Origin: an uncultured Mycoplasmatota bacterium
Lineage (GTDB): Bacteria; Bacillota_I; Bacilli_A; RF39; UBA660
Direction of reading: 5' to 3'
Assembly (NCBI GenBank): GCA_900550255.1
Contig: URQZ01000011.1
Coordinates: forward strand, 1-36,419
DNA length: 36,419 nucleotides
Positions 30,652-36,419 of this stretch are shown here, in pieces. The stretch's first letter is position 1; each line of letters starts with the position of its first letter. Under the pieces are notes generated by a model, which saw only the letters and a list, made by a program, of their open reading frames with translations, had not been told where the DNA came from and ran no database searches. The translations under genes were made by a program, and so were the position numbers.

Positions 30652-31165
30652 AGTATCTTCCTTGAAAAAATAAATCGTGATCCTTTAATTTCTTCATAAT
30701 TCTTTTTTCTAAAAAACGATTTGGTTTAGTAACAATTGAATCTTTTTTACTGATAGGGTTAATTAAAATTGTTGTAATTCCAACTTTATTCCCACCAATA
30801 ATATCAGTAAGAATTTGATCACCAATTATTGCAACTTCATTTTCACTAAATTTATATTCGTTTAAAATTTTCAAAAAACTTGCCTTAAAAGGTTTTCTAG
30901 AACTAGCAGAGCAATCTACATCTAGATATTCTTTAAATGGTTTTAATCTTGTTTTAGGACTATTTGAAAAAATAATAACTTTAAATCCTTTTTCCTTTAA
31001 TTCATCAAATAAATTTTTTATTTTTTGATTTGCTTCTTTAACATCAAAAGGTACTAATGTATTGTCTAAATCATACAATAAACATTTTATTCCTCTAGCT
31101 TTTAATTTATCATAATCAATTGTATATATACTTTTTTGATAGATATCTGGCACATATTTTTCCAT
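30644..31165 (-). CDS. yqeG: YqeG family HAD-type phosphatase
   Basis: A 173-residue HAD-superfamily phosphatase of subfamily IIIA. It shows motif I LLYDLDNTLVPFD (nucleophile D32, acid D34), motif II FKVIIFSNSPKTRL, the lysine region SRKPFKASFLK, and motif III AIIGDQILTDIIGGNKVGI. The substrate is not known; constant linkage to yqeH suggests a role in ribosome biogenesis or phospholipid chemistry (relatives dephosphorylate phosphatidylglycerophosphate). AAGGAGCAAGAAGT precedes the ATG. The first gene of the yqeG-yqeH operon. Confidence 0.95.
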   Translation of the reverse strand: MEKYVPDIYQKSIYTIDYDKLKARGIKCLLYDLDNTLVPFDVKEANQKIKNLFDELKEKGFKVIIFSNSPKTRLKPFKEYLDVDCSASSRKPFKASFLKILNEYKFSENEVAIIGDQILTDIIGGNKVGITTILINPISKKDSIVTKPNRFLEKRIMKKLKDHDLFFQGRYYE

Positions 31166-31192
31166 ACTTCTTGCTCCTTATCTGATAGAAAC

Positions 31193-31221
31193 ATTTTAAC
31201 ACATATAGTTTTTATTGGCAA
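31193..31221 (-). promoter_or_regulatory. Promoter of yqeG-yqeH
   Basis: Minus-strand TTGCCA (31216-31221), a 17-base spacer and TAAAAT (31193-31198). It lies in the divergent gap with the small plus-strand membrane gene. Confidence 0.7.
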
Positions 31222-31282
31222 CATCTGGACTATAATACAACCTCTATATAGGCTTAAGAATATACTATATTAGGTGATTATT

Positions 31283-31459
31283 ATGCCAAATAGATGGTGG
31301 TGTGGACGCGGAAAATGGTGGATATTATTGTTTACTTTTTGTATTTTACTTTTCTATCAATTTATCATTACTTTTATTATCGTTACGCGTTTTAATTTAT
31401 TTTTATTATGGTTATTTGCTATATTTGTTTTCTTTTTCATTTTCAGAATAATATGGTGA
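31283..31459 (+). CDS. Small two-span membrane protein (58 aa)
   Basis: Starts after AGGTGATTATT at MPNRWWCGRGKWWILLF; unknown family. A Trp/Gly/Arg-rich hydrophilic head (residues 1-12, with one Cys) is followed by two very hydrophobic helices (about 13-34 and 38-57) ending in FRIIW. TATACT (31261-31266) could act as a -10 element with a very short leader. Its last 48 bases overlap the 3' end of the opposite-strand YsxE-like gene. The strong ribosome-binding site and non-random composition support it as real. Confidence 0.6.
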   Translation: MPNRWWCGRGKWWILLFTFCILLFYQFIITFIIVTRFNLFLLWLFAIFVFFFIFRIIW

Positions 31460-32329
31460 CATAAGTTTTTCAGTCTTATATAGTAAGTCAATTTCTCTAC
31501 TAATGCTACGACACATTTCATATTCTGTTTTATTAAATTCTATTTTATTTGGTAAAGAGCTTAAAATAAAGAATAATTTTCTCTCCTCCTTTAAAAGTGG
31601 ATAATGGGATTCATAATGTTTAAGGATTGTTTCAAAATCATAATCAAGTCCTTGTTTTCGATATAGTTTGTATAAATCAAAAATAGGAATATCTATTCTT
31701 GATTTATTCCAACTTATTAAATATGAATTCTTATTTTTTAGAAAATGGTCTAAACCTAAATTGTTATGAAGAACAACTAAACGTTGTTTTTTTTTATCTT
31801 TTACTAAATCAAACCATTTTTTTATTTCTTCTTTACAAAAAGCTAAGGCTGAAAATATTTTAGTTATATTTCGCGCTAATAAATATTCTGAGGGACTCAT
31901 ATAGACTTTGCTGTCTATAATCGTTATTAAATCATTATAATATGAAAATAAATATTCAATATTATTACTAACATCCTCATATATTTTTTTATAATCAGCC
32001 TCATCTACTTCTTTATAAAAAGTCGTTTTATTATGAAGAAGGGCCAAAAGATCTATCATATCTGTCATTTTTTGTTCATCTGGCATTGGTGTTTCTTCAA
32101 CATATTCTGTAATTTCATAATCATCCATTTCATTACTTAATATTTTAGGATAATAGTTAAAACTACGCGATTCTAAATATTTATATATATTTGTATTATT
32201 ATCCCTTACTTTTTCTTTTACGACATATTTGTGTCCGTTATTTGTTCCAACTAAAATTGCTTTACCTAGTTTTTGGTATGATTTTGGTTTTAAATCATAT
32301 TCTTTTAGGGTATCATATAATTCCTTCAT
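31412..32329 (-). CDS. YsxE/CotS-like spore-coat kinase family protein (probable pseudokinase)
   Basis: A 305-residue protein with the aminoglycoside-phosphotransferase/CotS fold. It starts MKELYDTLKEYDLKPKSYQK, has a beta-rich N-lobe with the ATP-lysine candidate in HKYVVKEKV, and a C-lobe. The catalytic loop reads VLHNNLGLDHFL where HGDLxxxN is expected, and the metal-binding DFD position reads ISWNKSRIDIP. Both catalytic aspartates are therefore missing. In B. subtilis ysxE follows spoVID and encodes a coat-associated protein; the same order here supports the call. It follows the SpoVID-like gene by one base. It is probably a structural rather than enzymatic coat factor. Confidence 0.8.
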   Translation of the reverse strand: MKELYDTLKEYDLKPKSYQKLGKAILVGTNNGHKYVVKEKVRDNNTNIYKYLESRSFNYYPKILSNEMDDYEITEYVEETPMPDEQKMTDMIDLLALLHNKTTFYKEVDEADYKKIYEDVSNNIEYLFSYYNDLITIIDSKVYMSPSEYLLARNITKIFSALAFCKEEIKKWFDLVKDKKKQRLVVLHNNLGLDHFLKNKNSYLISWNKSRIDIPIFDLYKLYRKQGLDYDFETILKHYESHYPLLKEERKLFFILSSLPNKIEFNKTEYEMCRSISREIDLLYKTEKLMSPYYSENEKENKYSK

Positions 32330-32330
32330 A

Positions 32331-32969
32331 TTAGGTTGGTATAATAATTTTATCTCCTAATTTCATTTCATTTAAGTCATTATATTCTTCTATTTCTTCT
32401 TTTGTTTTATTATATTTTTCTAAAATTGTTTCTAAAGTATCTCCTTCTCTAACGATATATACTTTATAGCTTTTATATGTTTCACCAAAGGTACTAATGT
32501 TATCAAATAATGTATTTGGTATGTCTTCATCTTCAATACATCTTGGTTCTTCTACTTTTTCTTCTAATTCCATTTCATCATTCACCTCCATTATTTCTTT
32601 TCGAACTGGTTCTAACTCTTCAACTAATTCTTTTTCAACAATTCTTTCTTCTAAATTAGTAACAATTACATCTATATTTACTGATAATACTGAATCATTT
32701 ACTATTTCATAATAAAAATCATCTATATCTATTTCGGCCTTATCTAAGATATACTTTTCATCTAGGTTAATACTAAATGGTAATTCATATGAAAAGTCCT
32801 CAACATCTACACTTGTATCTGCTATTTTATATTGCCCACTTATAACGAAATTTCCACTTATTTCACTTATTCCCTCTTTATTTAAATTGTGTTCTAAAGA
32901 AATACTTGTTATTTCTGATAAATTAGTTTTAAAAATGATATCCTTTTTAAAAGGTATTATTTTGTCCAT
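32331..32969 (-). CDS. SpoVID-like protein with LysM domain
   Basis: A 212-residue protein. Residues 1-110 resemble the SpoVID/SPOCS-type N-terminal domain (MDKIIPFKKDIIFKTNLSEI, then GNFVISGQYKIAD and ELPFSINLDEKYI). An acidic linker rich in Glu/Val follows (110-150). The last 45 residues are one LysM domain (YIVREGDTLETILEKYNKT, NEMKLGDKIIIPT). SpoVID in B. subtilis drives spore-coat encasement and ends in LysM; it is much longer (about 575), so this is a minimal form. AAGGAG precedes ATG 32969, while two upstream in-frame starts lack a site. It couples directly to the YsxE-like gene. Confidence 0.78.
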   Translation of the reverse strand: MDKIIPFKKDIIFKTNLSEITSISLEHNLNKEGISEISGNFVISGQYKIADTSVDVEDFSYELPFSINLDEKYILDKAEIDIDDFYYEIVNDSVLSVNIDVIVTNLEERIVEKELVEELEPVRKEIMEVNDEMELEEKVEEPRCIEDEDIPNTLFDNISTFGETYKSYKVYIVREGDTLETILEKYNKTKEEIEEYNDLNEMKLGDKIIIPT

Positions 32970-33005
32970 TTTAATTTCTCCTTCCATACTCATTAAAAAT
33001 ATATT

Positions 33006-33034
33006 AAAAAAAAAGATAAATATACCTTTATCTT
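33006..33034 (-). terminator. Terminator after the lon operon
   Basis: Minus-strand AAGATAAA (33027-33034) pairs with TTTATCTT (33013-33020) around GGTATA and is followed by T residues. The hypothetical gene's stop codon lies in the stem. Confidence 0.8.
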
Positions 33035-33747
33035 AATCTTTTTTGTAAGTTTTTAGTTTCTTTTTTTATTCTATTTGCTACTCCAAATTCATAATTTTTA
33101 TAAATTCTAAATATATTTTTTTTCATACAAGGTATAAGTGAATTACAATTTTCTTTAAAGTTTTCGTTAATTATAAGTTCAGGGATGTCATGAAGAAAAT
33201 GATTTACACTCCATATAGCAAATTCACTATTATAAACTCCTAATTTATAGTTGGTAGAAGTATTTTCAAACATAAATTGATCAAAGAAATAAATATCCTG
33301 AAAAATTGATAAATTAATTATTTCTATAATCTCTTTGGTAAGTTCAATTTCATAACACTCATCTATATCATAATATCCTTGCGTTCTTTCATATAATTGG
33401 TTGGCATAAAAAACTTTAGTATCAACATCTGTATCTAATGAATTACAAAGTATTATACATTCATTTATTTTATTTAAAGTTTCTTTTTTATTTTCTTTTT
33501 CTAACATTTTATTTGTATCTCTAAAAAAAGATAAATAATCAAGTATTTTATTTTTAACTCTAAAATCAATAAAACATTTTTCATTATTTTCCATGATTAT
33601 TTTTTTTAATGTTTCAAGTATTTCAGATGATATATAAAATTCTTGTAATTTTTTTTGTTCCTTTATATCATTTATAATTTCATCTTGCTCTCCAACAAGT
33701 AAAGCCATAACTATTAATTCATTTTGATATCTTTCTAAACTGTTCAT
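33028..33747 (-). CDS. Hypothetical protein downstream of lon
   Basis: A 239-residue, acidic, helical, soluble protein starting MNSLERYQNELIVMALLVGE; not recognised. The middle is aromatic and rich in Phe/Tyr (SIFQDIYFFDQFMFENTS), and the end is basic (RIKKETKNLQKRLR). In B. subtilis the gene after lonA is engB (ysxC), a GTPase. No P-loop is visible here, so it is not EngB. It begins six bases after the lon stop with AGGTTAGGTAATTAAAT in front, so it is cotranscribed with lon and ends at a terminator. Confidence 0.85.
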   Translation of the reverse strand: MNSLERYQNELIVMALLVGEQDEIINDIKEQKKLQEFYISSEILETLKKIIMENNEKCFIDFRVKNKILDYLSFFRDTNKMLEKENKKETLNKINECIILCNSLDTDVDTKVFYANQLYERTQGYYDIDECYEIELTKEIIEIINLSIFQDIYFFDQFMFENTSTNYKLGVYNSEFAIWSVNHFLHDIPELIINENFKENCNSLIPCMKKNIFRIYKNYEFGVANRIKKETKNLQKRLR

Positions 33748-33753
33748 ATTTAA

Positions 33754-36084
33754 TTACCTAACCTTTTCTTTTTTTAAAAATTTTATTACATCTTTGTAAT
33801 TTTTTACTGTTATATAATTTATATCGTTTCTTATATCTTCTGGAATTTCATCCAAATCTTTTAGATTATCATATGGAATAATAATAGTTCTTATACCATT
33901 TCGATGGGCACCAATCGATTTTTCTTTCAATCCACCAATAGCTAAAACTTTTCCCCTTAGAGTTATTTCTCCAGTCATAGCAATATTACTATCTATTTTT
34001 AGGTTTGTAAAAAGGCTAATGATTGCGGTTGTTAGTGTTATTCCAGCACTTGGTCCATCTTTTGGAATTGCTCCTTCGGGAACATGAATATGAATATCAT
34101 TTTTAATAAGTTTCTCATAATCAATATGAAAATATTTATAATTTGATTTTATATAATTAAGGGCTATGATAGCACTTTCTTTCATTACGTCACCAAGTGA
34201 TCCTGTTAGAACTAGGTTTCCTGTTCCTTTAAAACAGTTTATTTCAATTGGTAGAACATCACCACCGAAGTTAGTATATGCTAGTCCATTAACTACTCCA
34301 ACTTCTGATTGTTTATTACTACCTATGAAATCATATTTTTTATTTCCAAGGTATTCTTTTACTTTTTTACGATCAATTATTACTTTATTTACTAGAATAT
34401 GTTTTGTAACGATTGATGTTACTATTTTTCTAATGATAGCTGATAGTTGTCTTTCTAATTCTCTAACACCAGCTTCTTTTGTATAATATCTTATGATGTA
34501 AAGTAATACTTCATCTTTAATATTTATTCCTTTAATATTAACACCATGTTCCTTACATATTTTAGGAAGCAAATATTTTTTAGCAATGTCTAGTTTTTCA
34601 TATTCAGTATAACCTGATAGTGTAACTATTTCCAAACGATCTCTTAAAGCTTCTGGTATGTCTTCAATATTATTTGCGGTTGCGACAAACATTACTTTTG
34701 ACAAATCAAATTCTTCTTCAATATAATTATCACTAAAATATTTATTTTGTTCAGGATCTAAAATTTCTAACATTGTACTTGCGGGATCACCTTTATAACT
34801 ATATGACATTTTATCTATTTCATCAATCAAAAAAACCGGATTCATACTTTTAGCTTTTTTAAGTGAGCTTATTATTCTTCCTGGATTTGCTCCAATATAT
34901 GTTCTTCTATGCCCTATAAGTTCTGCTTCATCAGTTATTCCACCTACTGATATTTTAACAAAGTTTCGTTTCATTGCTTTTGCGATACTAAAAGCTAGTG
35001 TTGTTTTACCTACTCCTGGTGGTCCTACTAAACATATAATTGGTGATCTAAGATTACCAGACATTTGTTTAACGGCTAGATATTCAATGATTCTAGTTTT
35101 TACTTTTTCTAGTCCATTATGGGAATCATCTAGTTTATTTCTTACTTCATTTAAATCATCATTATCTATTGTATATTTTCCCCATGGTAATGATATTAGC
35201 CAATCTATATAGTTTCTTGTTGTATTTACTTCTGGTGATGATGCATTTAGTGTTTCATATCTTTTTAATTCATTTTCTAGTTTTATTTTTATATTTTCTG
35301 GCGCTTTTATTTCTTTAATTTGATTTTTTAATTCTTCTATTTCAACATCTTTTAATGATGAATCCCCTAGTTCTTGTTTTATAGCTTTTATTTTTTCTCT
35401 TAAGATGTATTCTTTTTGATTTTCTTCCATTTCTTTTCGAACTTTGGTATCTATTTGTTTTTCAATTTGAAACATTTCTTTTTCACTATATATGTCTTCA
35501 AGAATCATTTCTAATCTTTTTAGAGCACTATTTTCTTTTAGGTATTTCATTGTTCTTTTATTATCAATTTGTAAATAAGGAATTATGATATCTGTCATTT
35601 TATCAAGTGATGTAACGTTATTTACAAGCGATAGAACACTATTACTCACGTATGGTAATGCTTTTATATATAGTTCCATTTCACGATATAGTTTTCTGAT
35701 AAAAGCTTTTTCTTCTTTTTCTGGAAGTTCTTCTGATATTTTTTTTGATATAATTGATTCTAAAATATCATCTGGTCTATTTTTATTTAAATATTCATGA
35801 ACTTCTGCACGATAAAGCCCGTTTATTGTAACTCTAACTTTTCCATTTGGAAGTTCCATTTTATGACTTATTTTTGATACTACGCCATATTTTTCTAGTT
35901 CATCAATATTGGGCATTTCTTCTAATAAATCAAGTTGACTTACTACTAATACTTTATTATCGTGAAAAAGTTCTGATATATCTACGATATTTTTACTATC
36001 GTCGTTTTCAAATTCTAATCTTATATCATTATTAGGTAGTAATACTATTCCTTTTAGAATAATAACTGGCAGATTTGTTTTCAA
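33754..36084 (-). CDS. lon: ATP-dependent Lon protease
   Basis: A soluble hexameric AAA+ serine protease that degrades damaged and specific regulatory proteins. The 776 residues have the normal order: N-terminal LON substrate domain (1-about 200), coiled coil (205-280), AAA+ with Walker A GPPGVGKT (354-361) and sensor region IGANPGRIISSLKK, then the protease domain with PKDGPSAGIT (Ser679) and GGLKEKSIGA (Lys722), the Ser-Lys dyad. The start codon is TTG (36082-36084), behind a perfect AGGAGGTG with a six-base gap; no in-frame ATG lies nearby. It is followed closely by a hypothetical gene. Confidence 0.97.
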   Translation of the reverse strand: MKTNLPVIILKGIVLLPNNDIRLEFENDDSKNIVDISELFHDNKVLVVSQLDLLEEMPNIDELEKYGVVSKISHKMELPNGKVRVTINGLYRAEVHEYLNKNRPDDILESIISKKISEELPEKEEKAFIRKLYREMELYIKALPYVSNSVLSLVNNVTSLDKMTDIIIPYLQIDNKRTMKYLKENSALKRLEMILEDIYSEKEMFQIEKQIDTKVRKEMEENQKEYILREKIKAIKQELGDSSLKDVEIEELKNQIKEIKAPENIKIKLENELKRYETLNASSPEVNTTRNYIDWLISLPWGKYTIDNDDLNEVRNKLDDSHNGLEKVKTRIIEYLAVKQMSGNLRSPIICLVGPPGVGKTTLAFSIAKAMKRNFVKISVGGITDEAELIGHRRTYIGANPGRIISSLKKAKSMNPVFLIDEIDKMSYSYKGDPASTMLEILDPEQNKYFSDNYIEEEFDLSKVMFVATANNIEDIPEALRDRLEIVTLSGYTEYEKLDIAKKYLLPKICKEHGVNIKGINIKDEVLLYIIRYYTKEAGVRELERQLSAIIRKIVTSIVTKHILVNKVIIDRKKVKEYLGNKKYDFIGSNKQSEVGVVNGLAYTNFGGDVLPIEINCFKGTGNLVLTGSLGDVMKESAIIALNYIKSNYKYFHIDYEKLIKNDIHIHVPEGAIPKDGPSAGITLTTAIISLFTNLKIDSNIAMTGEITLRGKVLAIGGLKEKSIGAHRNGIRTIIIPYDNLKDLDEIPEDIRNDINYITVKNYKDVIKFLKKEKVR

Positions 36085-36113
36085 AATAGCACCTCCTAAA
36101 TAAATTGTTTTTT

Positions 36114-36142
36114 ATTATATTACAAAGTTGTAAAAAAGTCCA
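36114..36142 (-). promoter_or_regulatory. Promoter of lon with an embedded inverted repeat
   Basis: Minus-strand TGGACT (36137-36142), a 17-base spacer and TATAAT (36114-36119). Within the spacer is a perfect inverted repeat, TTACAA-CT-TTGTAA (36120-36133), a candidate repressor operator. It does not match the CtsR or HrcA consensus sites known for heat-shock control. Confidence 0.65.
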
Positions 36143-36144
36143 TT

Positions 36145-36172
36145 AAAAAAAACATGAAATTTCATGTTTTTT
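36145..36172 (-). terminator. Terminator of the DUF6273-like gene
   Basis: The palindrome AACATGAAATTTCATGTT (36151-36168) with A/T flanks forms a hairpin followed by T residues on the minus strand, starting at the stop codon. It is nearly identical to the hairpin at 18681-18697. Confidence 0.85.
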
Positions 36173-36419
36173 AGGAGACTGCAGATTTAGCAATTGTTAT
36201 TACTGGGCGAATCCCAATTTGAGAAGAATGATTTACATCGTTAATGCCTATGTTACTGTCCCTATAAATGATCCATGCATGTGTAGAATTGTCTTTGTAT
36301 TGTGTACTTGTCCAATATCCTTCTGTGTTTGAATCTGATGTGTTACATCCACATCTTGTACATCCATAGGTATAATCAAATAACCATGCATATTCACTTG
36401 TTCCTTGAGCTTTGGAACA
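36171..36419 (-). CDS. C-terminal end of a DUF6273-like surface protein (runs off right edge)
   Basis: The last 82 codons of a gene entering from the right edge. The visible protein includes YAWLFDYTYGCTRCGC, then EGYWTSTQYKDNSTHAWIIY and the terminal SQIGIRPVITIAKSAVS. The pattern YWTSx...AW...GIRPVI is that of DUF6273-type domains, found at the C-terminus of secreted or surface proteins in gut Bacillota, often repeated next to prepilin-like or repeat proteins. The CTRCGC cluster is unusual for the domain. The N-terminus, and thus signal peptide and full architecture, are outside the window. Confidence 0.75.
   Translation of the reverse strand, partial: CSKAQGTSEYAWLFDYTYGCTRCGCNTSDSNTEGYWTSTQYKDNSTHAWIIYRDSNIGINDVNHSSQIGIRPVITIAKSAVS

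Noticed and set aside
36120..36133. CtsR or CIRCE heat-shock operator at lon
   Set aside because: The repeat TTACAA-CT-TTGTAA lacks the tandem GGTCAAA heptads of CtsR and the TTAGCACTC arms of CIRCE.
1..36419. CRISPR arrays, insertion sequences, integrase or prophage genes
   Set aside because: No regularly spaced direct repeats, transposase motifs or phage structural genes were seen on either strand.

Overview
This window comes from a very AT-rich member of the Bacillota, most likely an uncultured gut-type lineage of class Bacilli close to the Mollicutes/Erysipelotrichia side of the tree. Three things point there. Gene order matches Bacillus subtilis in several blocks: comN-secDF-rel-dtd-hisS-aspS beside a spoVB-like gene, yqeG-yqeH, and lon followed by spoVID-ysxE-like genes. 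Translation starts use strong AGGAGG/AGGTGAT ribosome-binding sites. The tmRNA tag ends in AVAFA, as in Mollicutes. UGA is used as a stop (hisS) and Trp is encoded by UGG, so the standard bacterial code applies. Nearly all genes lie on the minus strand.

Layout. 1-922: a truncated hypothetical gene and a small hypothetical gene. 953-4878: the trans-translation module (ssrA, smpB, rnr), interrupted by an oppositely oriented zinc-ribbon/membrane/PASTA-domain gene. 4942-10533: a glycosyltransferase-like gene, then a T-box-controlled operon of an AAA+ ATPase, hisS and a short archaeal-type aspS. 10538-17288: a tight operon comN-secDF-hypothetical-rel-dtd-AI-2E-type permease. 17387-18676: a SpoVB/MurJ-like flippase on the plus strand. 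18699-20009: an NfeD-SPFH pair. 20085-27814: an accessory stretch holding a coiled-coil protein, a DUF1292 protein, two truncated gene ends facing each other, a MATE-transporter/kinase fusion behind a candidate attenuator, two unrecognised proteins (143 and 861 residues) and a candidate small structured RNA with its own strong promoter and terminator. 27815-31165: HerA-like ATPase, yqeH, yqeG. 31283-33747: a small membrane protein, a YsxE-like pseudokinase, a SpoVID-like LysM protein and a hypothetical. 33754-36084: lon. The right edge holds the end of a DUF6273-like surface protein.

How the parts relate. Ribosome rescue (ssrA, smpB, rnr) and Lon are both present, and the tag resembles the Mollicute type that Lon rather than ClpXP degrades. 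Amino-acid starvation enters twice: through the T-box ahead of the hisS/aspS operon and through the bifunctional (p)ppGpp enzyme Rel. The SpoVB-, SpoVID- and YsxE-like genes suggest a spore-former or a recent descendant of one.

The most unusual items are the AAA+ ATPase heading a tRNA-synthetase T-box operon, the Lon-type tmRNA tag, the promoter-RNA-terminator unit between the HerA-like gene and the 861-residue protein, and the candidate attenuator of the MATE/kinase fusion. Coordinates of promoters and hairpins were read by eye; no searches or folding programs were run.
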